A DNA stretch of 64,000 nt from an uncultured Atopostipes sp. (GCA_910588235.1 CAJUOQ010000002.1:1-64000), one strand, 5' to 3'. Counted from the first letter of the stretch, positions 15,057 through 24,451 are shown. A program made the numbers and translations. Notes: generated by a model not told the origin, from the sequence alone.

Positions 15057-17654
15057 ATGGAAGTAACTTCAATTCAACCCTTAAATATTGATATTGATAA
15101 ATTAAATAAAGACATTGAGAACTTCTCGGCGGTCTATCCTGTGACGGAAGATATGCATATTACGCATAAAGGTGTTTCTCGAATGGTCATGATTGACCGT
15201 TATTCATATAAAGATACGAAAAAAGAAACTCTTTCTGAAGGTGACTTGGTGGTTTTAACTGTAAAACCTGACCCGAAATATCCTGCAAGAGGGATCGGCT
15301 ATGTCGAAGAGCTCGATCGAGAAAACAACGAAGCGGTTATCCTGTTAGAAAATGAGTATCGCGGAGCTTTAGAAGATGAAGAAGAAATTGAAACAGGCTT
15401 AGTTCGACGAAACTTAGATGCGATTGAAAAACCCCTTGAGATTTTCTATGAACAAATTGTAAAAAGAAATGCAAGAGGTTTAGCTGAAGCGGAAGAAGAT
15501 CCTGCGAATGTCGAAGAGTCTTTTGAACGTTTTTATGATTTATTAAGAGGGAAGAACTTTGTACCTGCAGGCCGTGTGCTTTATGGAGCAGGTTCAAGAA
15601 CAGATGTTACTTACTTCAACTGTTACGTTATGCCTTTTGTTCCGGACTCTCGTGAAGGAATTTCTGATCACCGTAAAGAGGTTATGGAGATTATGTCGCG
15701 TGGTGGTGGAGTCGGTACAAACGGTTCAACACTCCGTCCACGTAACACATTAGCTCGAGGAGTGAATGGAAAATCAAGTGGTTCGGTTTCTTGGTTAGAT
15801 GATATTGCGCAACTGACGCACTTAGTGGAACAAGGAGGTTCACGTCGTGGAGCGCAAATGATTATGCTTGCCGATTGGCATCCAGACATTGTTGAATTTA
15901 TTATTTCTAAAATGCAGAATCCCCGCATTTTACGTTATTTAATTGAAAATTCAAAAGATGAAGAAATTAGAAACATTGCCCAGGAAAACTTAAAGTTTAC
16001 TCCTTTCCCACCTGCTGAATTAGAGATGTATGGAACCATTGCGAAACATAAAAATTCACCAGGGCATGGCGGCTTTTCACCAGAAATGATCAAAACAGCG
16101 GAAGCAAAAGTTCGCGATGGCGGAGCTTATGATGTTCAAAACCCAGAGTTCTTAACAGGGGCGAATATCTCAGTAACGTTAACGGATGATTTCATGGAAG
16201 CTGTAGAAAAAGATGAAGAGTGGGCTTTACGTTTCCCAGATACTGAAAACTACACTGAACAAGAAATGGCCGATTATAACGAATTATGGCCAGATGTCGG
16301 AGATGTTCGTGAATGGGAAGAAATGGGTTATGCGGTTCGTACATACCGTACAATTCCAGCACGCGAATTGTGGAACTTAATTAATATTTGTGCGACTTAC
16401 TCAGCAGAACCTGGTATTTTCTTCATAGACAATGCGAACGCAGATACAAACGCTAAAGCATATGGTCAAAAAGTTGTCGCAACCAACCCATGTGGTGAGC
16501 AACCATTAGCCCCATATTCTGTTTGTAACTTGGCCGCTGTAAACCTGGCTGAAATGGCGAACTTAGAAGACAATACGGTTGATTATGATAAATTAATCGA
16601 CACGGTGAAAACAGGGGTTCGTATGCAAGATAATGTGATCGATGCTACACCATATTTCTTACCTGAAAATGAAAAACAAGCCCTTGGTGAGCGTCGTGTA
16701 GGTCTTGGAGTAATGGGACTTGCAGACTTAATGATTTATACCCATAATCGTTATGGCTCTGCTGAAGGCAATGAAGTGATCGACAAAGTATTTGAAACAA
16801 TCGCTGTTTCTGCTTACGAAGAGTCGATTGAACTAGCTAAAGAAAAAGGAAGTTTCCCATTCTTAGTCGGAGCAACCGAAGAAGAAACTCAAGAATTACG
16901 TGAGAAATTTACTCAAACAGGTTATATGAAACGCATGCCTGAACATATCCGTGAAGGTGTTTTAGAGCATGGTATCCGTAACTCACACTTACTAACGGTA
17001 GCACCAACAGGAAGTACAGGAACAATGATGAATGTTTCTACTGGTTTAGAACCTTATTTCGCTTTCAAATACTTCCGTAGTGGTCGTTTAGGTAAATTTA
17101 TTGAAGTGAACTCAGACATTGTTCAAGAATATTTAGACGCTCATCCAGAAGCTGACGAAGAGAATTTACCAGAATTCTTCATCACTTCAATGGAATTAAA
17201 ACCAGAAGAACACGTGGATGTTCAAACAACCATTCAACGTTGGGTCGATAGTTCAATTTCTAAAACAGTGAATGCACCGCAAGGTTATCCTGTTTCAGAA
17301 GTTTCAAAAATCTATGAACGTCTCTTTAAAGGTGGCGCTAAAGGTGGAACTGTTTACGTGGATGGGTCTCGTGACTCTCAAGTGTTGACATTAGAAGCCG
17401 AAGAAAATGATTTTGAAAACTTATCACTATTCGATGTGGACGATGCGCGAGTGGTTGATGACAGCAATGAATTACGTCAATTAGTTGACCAAGCGGAGAA
17501 AGAACATGTACTTTCACAAGGACATACAGATGATGTGGTTTATGGCTCAGATATTGGGAACACTTGCCCGATCTGTCGACAAGGGATTGTAGAAGAAATC
17601 GGTGGCTGTAACACATGTACAAACTGTAGTGCACAATTACGTTGTGGTCTATAA
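15057..17654 (+). CDS. nrdJ: Adenosylcobalamin-dependent (class II) ribonucleotide reductase
   Basis: Makes deoxyribonucleotides with adenosylcobalamin as radical source, so it works with or without oxygen. The 865-residue chain has the active-site segments FNCYVMPF, NPCGEQPLAPYSVCNL and PTGSTGTMMNVSTG. A C-terminal cysteine cluster (CPICRQG, CNTCTNC, LRCGL) should shuttle electrons and resembles a zinc ribbon. Neighbours supply B12 uptake and adenosylation. Regulation is by two NrdR boxes upstream rather than a riboswitch. The start has AAGGAG eight bases upstream. Confidence 0.96.
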   Translation: MEVTSIQPLNIDIDKLNKDIENFSAVYPVTEDMHITHKGVSRMVMIDRYSYKDTKKETLSEGDLVVLTVKPDPKYPARGIGYVEELDRENNEAVILLENEYRGALEDEEEIETGLVRRNLDAIEKPLEIFYEQIVKRNARGLAEAEEDPANVEESFERFYDLLRGKNFVPAGRVLYGAGSRTDVTYFNCYVMPFVPDSREGISDHRKEVMEIMSRGGGVGTNGSTLRPRNTLARGVNGKSSGSVSWLDDIAQLTHLVEQGGSRRGAQMIMLADWHPDIVEFIISKMQNPRILRYLIENSKDEEIRNIAQENLKFTPFPPAELEMYGTIAKHKNSPGHGGFSPEMIKTAEAKVRDGGAYDVQNPEFLTGANISVTLTDDFMEAVEKDEEWALRFPDTENYTEQEMADYNELWPDVGDVREWEEMGYAVRTYRTIPARELWNLINICATYSAEPGIFFIDNANADTNAKAYGQKVVATNPCGEQPLAPYSVCNLAAVNLAEMANLEDNTVDYDKLIDTVKTGVRMQDNVIDATPYFLPENEKQALGERRVGLGVMGLADLMIYTHNRYGSAEGNEVIDKVFETIAVSAYEESIELAKEKGSFPFLVGATEEETQELREKFTQTGYMKRMPEHIREGVLEHGIRNSHLLTVAPTGSTGTMMNVSTGLEPYFAFKYFRSGRLGKFIEVNSDIVQEYLDAHPEADEENLPEFFITSMELKPEEHVDVQTTIQRWVDSSISKTVNAPQGYPVSEVSKIYERLFKGGAKGGTVYVDGSRDSQVLTLEAEENDFENLSLFDVDDARVVDDSNELRQLVDQAEKEHVLSQGHTDDVVYGSDIGNTCPICRQGIVEEIGGCNTCTNCSAQLRCGL

Positions 17655-17673
17655 TCAATAAATGAATAAAGAA

Positions 17674-17713
17674 AAAAACTCCAAATAACTCAAGTAGTTG
17701 TTTGGAGTTTTTT
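17674..17713 (+). terminator. Terminator after nrdJ
   Basis: Arms AACTCCAAATAACT and AGTTGTTTGGAGTT with a T run. Confidence 0.85.
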
Positions 17714-17742
17714 ACTGAGTAAATGAAAAATCGGAGGAATAT

Positions 17743-18390
17743 ATGATGCAACTTTATACAAGAATTGGGGACAAGGGTCAAACAAAAATTAATGGAAATT
17801 ATACAGTGAATAAAGACTCTATGCGAGTGGAAGCTTATGGAACAGTGGATGAATTAAATAGTTTGGTAGGCTTAGCTGCCAGTTCAGAAGAAACTTGGCC
17901 GGCGCTAAAAGAGGAGTTGCAGCAAATTCAACAGTTTCTGTTTGATTGTGGCAATGACCTAGCGACATCAAACACCAAAAAATATCCTTACCGTATGGAT
18001 CTCGAGCCCACAAAATGGTTGGAAAATATCATTGATGGCTATGCGGATGAACCAAAACCGCTAGAATCTTTCATTTTACCAGGGGGTACGCGTTTAGCTT
18101 CTGAGCTTCATGTTTGTCGAACAGTCACTCGACGGGCAGAACGTTCCATTGTCGCCTTTAATCACTATTTAGAAGAAAGTAAAGAAAACAATACTTATGA
18201 GACGAAACGTGAAGAGTCTGAAGCCAACCCTTCCGTACAAATGTTTATCAACCGTTTGTCTGATTACTTTTTTGCGGTGGCTCGCGTAGCCAACCATCGT
18301 TCAGAAGTTGAGGATGTCTTATATGACCGTAGCGGTAAAGTCTTCCATTTAGATGTCACGAAAGAAGATTATGGAGATTTAAAAGAATAA
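17743..18390 (+). CDS. pduO: PduO-type ATP:cob(I)alamin adenosyltransferase
   Basis: Converts cob(I)alamin and ATP to adenosylcobalamin. The 215-residue helical bundle has the N-terminal ATP motif TRIGDKGQT, LPGGTRLASELHVCRTVTRR near residues 107-126 and FINRLSDYFFAVAR near residue 168. It activates imported corrinoid for the reductase encoded just upstream. Two adjacent ATGs (17743 and 17746) follow CGGAGGAATAT. It is separated from nrdJ by a terminator, and no separate promoter is obvious. Confidence 0.94.
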   Translation: MMQLYTRIGDKGQTKINGNYTVNKDSMRVEAYGTVDELNSLVGLAASSEETWPALKEELQQIQQFLFDCGNDLATSNTKKYPYRMDLEPTKWLENIIDGYADEPKPLESFILPGGTRLASELHVCRTVTRRAERSIVAFNHYLEESKENNTYETKREESEANPSVQMFINRLSDYFFAVARVANHRSEVEDVLYDRSGKVFHLDVTKEDYGDLKE

Positions 18391-18405
18391 ACGGATAATT
18401 AAACG

Positions 18406-18463
18406 AAAAAAGTCTGAGTGTTATGAAGGGTGAGAACTTCATGGCGCTCAGACTTTCTTTTTA
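18406..18463. terminator. Bidirectional terminator between pduO and thiD
   Basis: Arms AAAGTCTGAG / CTCAGACTTT with a second inner stem ATGAAG / CTTCAT. A-rich and T-rich flanks on both sides serve the two converging operons. Confidence 0.85.
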
Positions 18464-19270
18464 TTATTGAGAGTTTTCTATATATTTAGAGTGGAGATCG
18501 AAGCCATGGTTTAAAGGTCCTGCTCCCTGACCTAAGTTAAGGCCAGCTTCTAAAGCTTCTGTAATATATTGTTTGGCACGCTCGATGGCCTGTGTTAAGT
18601 CAAAACCTTTCGCTAAATTGGCCGCAATAGCACTTGATAATGTACAACCTGTCCCATGAGCATTTGGATTATCTACACGGTCGCCTTTAAAGAAATGGAC
18701 ACGATCGTTATGAAATAATAGATCATTGGCGTCATGTTTACGGTGTCCGCCTTTACAGAGAACGGCACAATCATAATTTTTACCGATTGCTTCCGCAGCA
18801 GCGATCATGTCTTCTTCCGTTTCTACTGTTAAGCCAGAGAGCACTTCGGCTTCAGGTATATTCGGCGTGATTAAAGTAGCCAATGGTAAAAAATTCTCTT
18901 TTAATCCTTCAACGGCCTCATCATCTAACAATTTTGAGCCACTTGTGGCAATCATGACGGGATCGATCACAACATTTTGGGCCTCATATTTCGTTAATTT
19001 TTGCGCGATCATCTCGATGAGTGGGAGAGAAGAAACCATCCCGATTTTTACTGCATCCGGATAAATATCTGTAAAAACAGCCTCTAATTGTTCCCCTAAA
19101 AATTCTGGAGAAGCTTCCATAATATCCGTTACTCCTAATGTGTTTTGAGCCGTCAAAGCAGTAATTGCACTCATTCCATAGACACCATTCGCCATCATTG
19201 TTTTTAAATCGGCTTGAATGCCGGCGCCACCACTTGCATCACTACCGGCAATTGTCAATGTTGTTTGCAT
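18464..19270 (-). CDS. thiD: Hydroxymethylpyrimidine / HMP-phosphate kinase
   Basis: Phosphorylates HMP twice to HMP pyrophosphate for thiamin synthesis. The 268-residue ribokinase-like enzyme has the N-terminal TIAGSDASGGAGIQADLKT and the catalytic loop NAHGTGCTLSSAIAA near residue 208. It is the last gene of the TPP-controlled salvage operon and lies 17 bp after thiE. There is no ThiC, so HMP must be taken up. Confidence 0.96.
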   Translation of the reverse strand: MQTTLTIAGSDASGGAGIQADLKTMMANGVYGMSAITALTAQNTLGVTDIMEASPEFLGEQLEAVFTDIYPDAVKIGMVSSLPLIEMIAQKLTKYEAQNVVIDPVMIATSGSKLLDDEAVEGLKENFLPLATLITPNIPEAEVLSGLTVETEEDMIAAAEAIGKNYDCAVLCKGGHRKHDANDLLFHNDRVHFFKGDRVDNPNAHGTGCTLSSAIAANLAKGFDLTQAIERAKQYITEALEAGLNLGQGAGPLNHGFDLHSKYIENSQ

Positions 19271-19287
19271 GTTATCTTTTCTCCATT

Positions 19288-19917
19288 CTATAAAATCTTT
19301 TGTACTTCGTTTTTTAATAAATGAGTCGTTGCCTCGATATCTTCTGCAGCAAAAATAGCGCTAATGACCGAAACACCAGAAATACCCGTGTTTTTAAGCT
19401 CTGAAATATTCCCTAGCTCAATGCCGCCAATGGCCACCACAGGAATTTCCACCGCTTCGGCAATCTCTCGCAAAGTCGTTAGCGAGATTGTTTCGGCATC
19501 ATTTTTGGTTGCTGTCGGAAAAACAGCGCCCACGCCTAAATAATCGGCGCCATTCGCTTCAGCCTCTAAAGCTTGCTCAATTGTTTCACAAGAAACACCG
19601 AGAATTTTATCAGGAGCTAATTTTGAGCGGGCTGCTAAGGCTTCGGTATCCGCTTGTCCGACATGAACACCGTCCACATCCGCTTGAATCGCAAGATCGA
19701 CATAATCATTAAGAATAAGTGGGACCTGATATTTCTGGCAAATGGGTTTTAACTTCAAAGCTAAATTTAAAACTTCTTTGGAATTTAACTCTTTTTCTCG
19801 TAATTGGATCATCGTCGCACCACCTTTTAAGGCGGACTCCACTTGGGCCTCTAACGTATTTTCTCCGAGCCATTTGCGATCAGTAATCGCATATAAAGCG
19901 AGTTGTTCTGGCTTCAT
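19288..19917 (-). CDS. thiE: Thiamin-phosphate synthase
   Basis: Joins HMP pyrophosphate and thiazole phosphate. The 209-residue TIM barrel has IQLREK near residue 38, LNDYVDLA, DGVHVGQ and GVGAVFPTATK, then VVAIGGI near the C-terminus. The ATG follows directly on the thiM stop codon, so translation is probably coupled. Confidence 0.96.
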   Translation of the reverse strand: MKPEQLALYAITDRKWLGENTLEAQVESALKGGATMIQLREKELNSKEVLNLALKLKPICQKYQVPLILNDYVDLAIQADVDGVHVGQADTEALAARSKLAPDKILGVSCETIEQALEAEANGADYLGVGAVFPTATKNDAETISLTTLREIAEAVEIPVVAIGGIELGNISELKNTGISGVSVISAIFAAEDIEATTHLLKNEVQKIL

Positions 19918-20721
19918 TTAACGGTTCACCTCTCTCACTTGTACCGTGTGTCTTTCTTTGATTAAATCAGGCAGTTGTTCCGCATAATCAAAAAGAGAAA
20001 CACGCAGATGACCGATCCCTTGACTGTTAGCAGCTGCAAATTCAGCAACGACTTTCCAAGCATAAGAAGCATGAACAGCAGCTGTCATGGGATCAGTAGA
20101 TGTAGCTAAAGCTCCAGTTAGAACAGAGAGCATACAACCGGTGCCAGTGATTTGCTGCATCCGCGCACTCCCGCCTTGAATCAGATAAGCACGATGACCA
20201 TCTGTAATATAATCTTCCTCACCTGTTAGAAATACTGTACAACGATATTTTTCGGCTAATTGATCGGCCGCAAGTTGTCTTTGAGAAAGGTCATCTTCGG
20301 CGCTATCGACACCCCGGGCACTGCTTTCTTGATTCATAAGTGTTTGAACTTCCCCTAGATTGGCACAGATAATGGTCGGCTTTACTTGTTCGAGCAAATG
20401 GAGCAGTTTTCTTTTTCGGTATTGACTCGCACCGACGCCTACAGGATCAATGACTAGCGGTTTTTCTAATCGGTTTGCTTCCTTTCCAGCCAGCAAACAA
20501 GCTTGAAAGATCGAATCATTAGGAGTGCCAATATTTAAAACCGTCGCCTGACTAATGACTGACATGTCGGTCATTTCTTGTGGTTCATCTGCCATAATTG
20601 GACTGGCTCCTACAGCCAATAAGAGATTTGCGCTATCATTAGCAGTGACTGAATTACTGATACTGTGAATAATCGGATGCTTTGCTTGGAGATCTAACCA
20701 TATATTTTTATCAATTATCAT
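19918..20721 (-). CDS. thiM: Hydroxyethylthiazole kinase
   Basis: Phosphorylates hydroxyethylthiazole taken up by the ThiW system. About 267 residues, with HSISNSVTANDSANLLLA near the N-terminus, the PVGVGAS motif and the late GTGCMLSVLTGALA. I prefer the ATG at 20721; a GTG four codons earlier (20733) is also open. The intact thiW frame would overlap this start by 11 bases, the usual translational coupling. Confidence 0.95.
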   Translation of the reverse strand: MIIDKNIWLDLQAKHPIIHSISNSVTANDSANLLLAVGASPIMADEPQEMTDMSVISQATVLNIGTPNDSIFQACLLAGKEANRLEKPLVIDPVGVGASQYRKRKLLHLLEQVKPTIICANLGEVQTLMNQESSARGVDSAEDDLSQRQLAADQLAEKYRCTVFLTGEEDYITDGHRAYLIQGGSARMQQITGTGCMLSVLTGALATSTDPMTAAVHASYAWKVVAEFAAANSQGIGHLRVSLFDYAEQLPDLIKERHTVQVREVNR

Positions 20722-21242
20722 TTGTTGACTCACTTTCTTCCAATAAATTTAATACATTATTTCTTTTTAAAATACTAATAGCCGAAGTTACGATCACTGT
20801 CCCAACAATGGTCGACAAGAAACGGGAGAATATAAATATAAAAAGTGATACTTCCTGCTGTTTCGCCTAAAAATAAAATCGCCAAGGGCCAGGCGACTAA
20901 ACCGCCCAATAGACCGGTTCCTACAATCTCACTCAGACTGGCTAGAAATAAATTTTGTGTTTTTTGATAAGCCACACCGGCTAACCAAGCCCCAATCATA
21001 CTTCCTGGAAAAGCTAAAATAGATCCTAAACTTAAAATATTCCGCAAAAGACTAGCAATAAAAGCAGCAACCACTCCATACCAAGGGCCGAGTAACACAG
21101 CAGCTATGAGATTGACCATATGCTGAATGGGGGTAGCTCGAGAACCAAAAATTGGAAAAGAAAATAAACTTCCAACGATAGCAATAGCCGCTAAAATGCC
21201 CGTCAAAGCGATTTTCTTCGTTCGATTCGTGTTCAGGTTCAT
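20711..21242 (-). pseudogene. thiW: thiW, ECF S component for thiazole, frameshifted near the end
   Basis: Membrane S component for uptake of the thamin thiazole precursor, normally about 177 residues. The reading frame from 21242 runs through five hydrophobic helices, then breaks after AGSITF and ends early at 20775 with an unrelated tail. Skipping one T in the run of five T near 20857 restores a natural C-terminus beginning FIFIFSRFLSTIVGT and ending at 20711, overlapping thiM. So one extra base, real or a sequencing error, disrupts the last helix. The start at 21242 follows AAAGGAGGA; the longer frame upstream runs through the riboswitch terminator and is not credible. Confidence 0.8.
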
Positions 21243-21266
21243 TCCTCCTTTTGTTGAGAAATAATT

Positions 21267-21466
21267 AAAACAGCGGAGAAACCCAAGCATAGGAATCTCC
21301 GCTGTTATTTGTTCACTCATTTAACAGTGTGAAAATATAATCCCTACGCTGTGCCAACAGCCAGGTTCAGCGGGTCGAATATTTTATTCCTCTCATCCCA
21401 TTCATCTGGGCTCCCCGTGTTTTTCAATTCTTTATTTATCATACCGAACAAACGATTCCATTGCAA
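21267..21466 (-). promoter_or_regulatory. TPP riboswitch leader of the thiamin salvage operon
   Basis: On the minus strand a promoter TTGCAA (21461-21466), 17-base spacer and TATGAT (21438-21443) precedes the THI element. Conserved aptamer blocks are GGGGAGCCC, GATGAGAGG, ACCCGCTGAACCTGG and GCGTAGGGA, spanning about 21335-21423. The expression platform is an intrinsic terminator at 21267-21306 with arms AACAGCGGAGA / TCTCCGCTGTT and a T-rich tail. TPP binding should stop transcription before thiW. Confidence 0.95.
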
Positions 21467-21682
21467 GCGCTTCGATAAAATCCATCAAAGATGAATGGCT
21501 AAACGTTATTTCCAACTGGAGAACCGTGAAACGAGTGGTCAAAAATGCAATTTCCTCGACAAATTGGTAAAGTAAGAGAGGAATATAGAAAATTTAAAAA
21601 GATAAAATGAGTTCTTTTTGAAAGATTCAAAAGATAGTTTTTTAGAGGTTGGCAACCAAGTCACGGTCTGCTGATAAAATAA

Positions 21683-21713
21683 AAAGACGCCGGCAAGTTT
21701 TTCTTGTCAACGC
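21683..21713 (-). terminator. Terminator after the 62-residue gene
   Basis: On the minus strand AGGCGTTGACAAG and CTTGCCGGCGTC pair, followed by TTTTT. Confidence 0.8.
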
Positions 21714-21736
21714 CTGATTGTTTTCATTGCTTTGTT

Positions 21737-21925
21737 TTAAAGATGGAAGTTTCCTAAGTCAATATTACCGAATTTTTGTTTGGCTTTATCAAGTAAACTG
21801 TCTTTTTCGTCTTTATCGAGATTGCCTTTGTCATGTTCTTGGTTGATTGTTTGTAGGAGATCTTTTGCTTGGCCTTTGTCTACATTATCGAGTTTCTTCT
21901 TCAGCTCATCAAATTTTTCGCTCAT
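21737..21925 (-). CDS. Small charged helical protein of unknown function
   Basis: A 62-residue soluble protein rich in Lys, Asp and Glu, probably two amphipathic helices (LDNVDKGQAKDLLQ and KDEKDSLLDKAKQKFG). I do not recognise the family; it loosely resembles small stress proteins in composition only. The start at 21925 follows AAAGGAGGGATCAAT, an excellent ribosome site, and a terminator follows, so it is a real monocistronic gene. Confidence 0.75.
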   Translation of the reverse strand: MSEKFDELKKKLDNVDKGQAKDLLQTINQEHDKGNLDKDEKDSLLDKAKQKFGNIDLGNFHL

Positions 21926-22037
21926 ATTGATCCCTCCTTTTGTGTTGATCATAATTTAACTTATTCGATAAAAAGGCACAAGTAAAATGAACTCAAGGAT
22001 AGTAAGAGATTTATTTTTTAGAAAAGAGTGTGTATAT

Positions 22038-22637
22038 ATGGAATTTTGGGAAATATTTTCAATTATTGGGACCATTTCTTTTGCTATTCAGGGTGGCTTA
22101 ATAGCGATGGAGAACAAGTATGATTTATTTGCTGTTTATTTATTTGGGATTATCACCGCTTTCGGAGGCGGCGCTTTAAGGCATGTTTTTATCGGAGAAT
22201 TAAATTATGATTTATGGAATCAAGGACTGCTCTTTATGATTGCGGTCATTTCCATTACCTTAATTATCATCTTTCCGCATTTTATTCTAAGAAGTAAAAA
22301 ATTGTGGGTAAATATTCTAGATGCGATCGGGATTATTTCCTTTGCGATTCAAGGATCAATCTCTGCATTAAGTTTGGGTCTCCCGGTGAGTGCAGTCGTT
22401 GTAGCGGCAATGTTGACGGCTACAGGCGGCGGAGTCTTTCGAGATGTCTTGTCGCAAAGAAAACCTGTTTTATTAAGTGAAAATATTTATGGTTTGTGGA
22501 TATTTTTAGTGGGTATCATTATCGGTATGCGTTGGGTGACTTCAACGCTACAGTTATTCATTGTCTTTGTTGTTTTCACTGTTTTACGCTTATTATCTTA
22601 TTTTTACGACTGGAAAATTCCTTATCGTCAATATTAA
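22038..22637 (+). CDS. TRIC / UPF0126 family membrane protein
   Basis: Integral membrane protein of about 199 residues made of two similar three-helix repeats, each with a Gly-rich segment: AFGGGALRHV in the first and ATGGGVFRDV in the second. Relatives include the trimeric intracellular cation channels; the bacterial members are thought to conduct monovalent cations, though some have been linked to amino-acid permeation. Start taken at the ATG before EFWEIF, since the longer frame upstream lacks a ribosome site. Confidence 0.85.
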   Translation: MEFWEIFSIIGTISFAIQGGLIAMENKYDLFAVYLFGIITAFGGGALRHVFIGELNYDLWNQGLLFMIAVISITLIIIFPHFILRSKKLWVNILDAIGIISFAIQGSISALSLGLPVSAVVVAAMLTATGGGVFRDVLSQRKPVLLSENIYGLWIFLVGIIIGMRWVTSTLQLFIVFVVFTVLRLLSYFYDWKIPYRQY

Positions 22638-22649
22638 GAACTGTTTCAA

Positions 22650-22676
22650 AAGAGCCTGGTAAACAGGCTCTTTTTT
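22650..22676 (+). terminator. Terminator after the TRIC-like gene
   Basis: AGAGCCTG / CAGGCTCT stem with a 5-base loop and six T. Confidence 0.9.
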
Positions 22677-22735
22677 GATTGATAATCACTTAAGGAACCA
22701 CTTTTTCGCTAACTTTAAAAAAGAAAACACTTATA

Positions 22736-22782
22736 TTGACAGCTCATCTGATCCATGATATTATTATCTCGAATTAGAGATA
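22736..22782 (+). promoter_or_regulatory. Promoter with MhqR-like operator
   Basis: A near-consensus promoter, TTGACA (22736-22741), 17-base spacer, TATTAT (22759-22764), is followed at once by the palindrome TATCTCGAATTAGAGATA (22765-22782). This closely matches the Bacillus subtilis MhqR operator TATCTCGAATTCGAGATA. Its position over the start of transcription fits MarR-type repression lifted by quinones. No mhqR gene is in the window. Confidence 0.8.
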
Positions 22783-22838
22783 AACTTTAAATGTTAAAAA
22801 CGAAGAAAAGAATAACATGAAGAAAGAGGATGAAAATT

Positions 22839-23813
22839 ATGGCAAATACAGCCTTAAAAGGTATTCACCACGTAACAGCAATGACCGACGATGTGATTAG
22901 AAACTATAAATTTATCACTGAAATATTAGGTATGCGTTTAGTGAAGAAAACAGTCAACCAAGATGATATTCATACGTATCATACGTTTTACGCGGATGAC
23001 CGCGGAAACCCAGGCACTGATTTAACGTTCTTTGCTTTTCCAAACACACCTAGCTATGTCCCAGGCACAAATGCTATTTCACGCACCGGTTTACGTGTGC
23101 CAAACGATGCAGCCCTTGAATACTATGTCGAGCGTTTTGAAGAATTTGGAGTCAAACATGAAGGCATCCAAGAACTCTTTGGTCGTAAAGTTCTGCCTTT
23201 TGAAGAAGCAGATGGCCAACGTTATCAATTATTCTCGGATGAAAACGACGAAGGTGTAGAACCAGGTACCCCTTGGAAAAATGGTCCGGTACCAGAAGAT
23301 AAGGCCATTTATGGTTTAGGTCCGATTGAAATTACAGTAAGTTATTTTGATGACTTTATTCAAGTCTTACAACATATTTTCAACTTCCGTTTAGAACATA
23401 AAGAAGATGATGTAGCAATTTTAGAAGTTGGAAAAGGCGGAAACGGCGGGCAAGTTATTCTACGCAAAGACACTACGTCTGACGTTGAAAGACCAGGAAA
23501 CGGTACTGTTCATCACGTATCTTTCCGTGTGGAAGACCATGAAGCGATTAAAGCTTGGGAAGAGAAATATAATGAATTACAAATGGGTCATTCAGGACTT
23601 GTTGACCGTTTCTACTTTGAAGCTTTATATACTCGTGTAGGGCACATTTTAATTGAAATTTCGACAGATGGTCCTGGATTTATTGACGAACAAGAATCTT
23701 ATGAAGAGTTAGGGACAACCTTAAATTTACCACCATTCTTAGAACCGAATCGTGAGTATATCGAAAGTGTTATCCGTCCATTTGATACATCTGGAAACAC
23801 AGAAGATCAGTAG
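22839..23813 (+). CDS. mhqO: Ring-cleaving dioxygenase, MhqO/glyoxalase family
   Basis: VOC-superfamily enzyme of about 324 residues with two paired beta-alpha-beta modules. The metal ligands fit HHVTAMT in the first module, HHVSFRV in the second and the late LIEIST. MhqO-type proteins are thought to open hydroquinone-like rings in thiol-dependent quinone detoxification. The MhqR-type operator upstream and the reductase and esterase downstream strengthen this call. Start at the ATG after GAGGATGAAAATT; an ATG three codons earlier is less well placed. Confidence 0.9.
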   Translation: MANTALKGIHHVTAMTDDVIRNYKFITEILGMRLVKKTVNQDDIHTYHTFYADDRGNPGTDLTFFAFPNTPSYVPGTNAISRTGLRVPNDAALEYYVERFEEFGVKHEGIQELFGRKVLPFEEADGQRYQLFSDENDEGVEPGTPWKNGPVPEDKAIYGLGPIEITVSYFDDFIQVLQHIFNFRLEHKEDDVAILEVGKGGNGGQVILRKDTTSDVERPGNGTVHHVSFRVEDHEAIKAWEEKYNELQMGHSGLVDRFYFEALYTRVGHILIEISTDGPGFIDEQESYEELGTTLNLPPFLEPNREYIESVIRPFDTSGNTEDQ

Positions 23814-23827
23814 AAAGTAGGTATTAA

Positions 23828-24436
23828 ATGGTTCATTTTAGTCCAAAAGAAATTAGCGAAAGAGAGAACTATAAATTTTTAATTGGGTCTATTATACCGC
23901 GTCCTATTGCTTTAATTACAAGCTTGGGCGAAGATGAAGTGTTAAATATAGCCCCTTTTAGTTACTTTAATATCGTGACATCAAACCCACCGATTGTATC
24001 GGTCGCGCTCCAGCGTAAACAGGGTGAAATGAAAGATACGACGCGTAACTTACTTGCCAATAAAGAAGCTGTCATTCATGTGGTCGACAACGAGAATGTT
24101 GACGATGCAAATGAAACTGCGGCGAACTTAACAGCGGAGGAAAGTGAATTAGACGAGACGAATTTCACATTGATTCCTTCCAAAACAGTAAAAACACCCA
24201 GTTTGCAAGAGACAAAGATCCGTTTTGAAGTGGAATTATACGATCATGTTTTCATTGAAAATGAGGGCGAGCCGGCCGCAGATCTCTTGCTATTGAAGAT
24301 CAAACAGTATCATATTGAAGATGACTTATACCATGAAGGACGGATTGATCCGGATGGTTTAGGAGCGATTAGTCGTTTAGCGGGCCATGATTATGCAGAA
24401 ATTGGACGAATGTTTACGATAGCTAGACCAGAATAA
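23828..24436 (+). CDS. Flavin reductase-like FMN-binding protein
   Basis: A 202-residue split-barrel flavin reductase domain: SIIPRPIALITSLGEDEVLNIAPFSYF at the N-terminal third is the flavin-binding segment. Members use FMN and often NAD(P)H, or act on small aromatic substrates. It lies 14 bp after the mhqO-like gene, so the pair should be co-transcribed; it probably reduces quinones or supplies reduced flavin. The exact substrate is not known. Confidence 0.85.
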   Translation: MVHFSPKEISERENYKFLIGSIIPRPIALITSLGEDEVLNIAPFSYFNIVTSNPPIVSVALQRKQGEMKDTTRNLLANKEAVIHVVDNENVDDANETAANLTAEESELDETNFTLIPSKTVKTPSLQETKIRFEVELYDHVFIENEGEPAADLLLLKIKQYHIEDDLYHEGRIDPDGLGAISRLAGHDYAEIGRMFTIARPE

Positions 24437-24451
24437 AAAGGAGAGGTGTAC

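Noticed and set aside
21243..21320. N-terminal extension of ThiW
   Set aside because: It runs through the riboswitch terminator stem and lacks a ribosome site; ATG at 21242 follows AAAGGAGGA.
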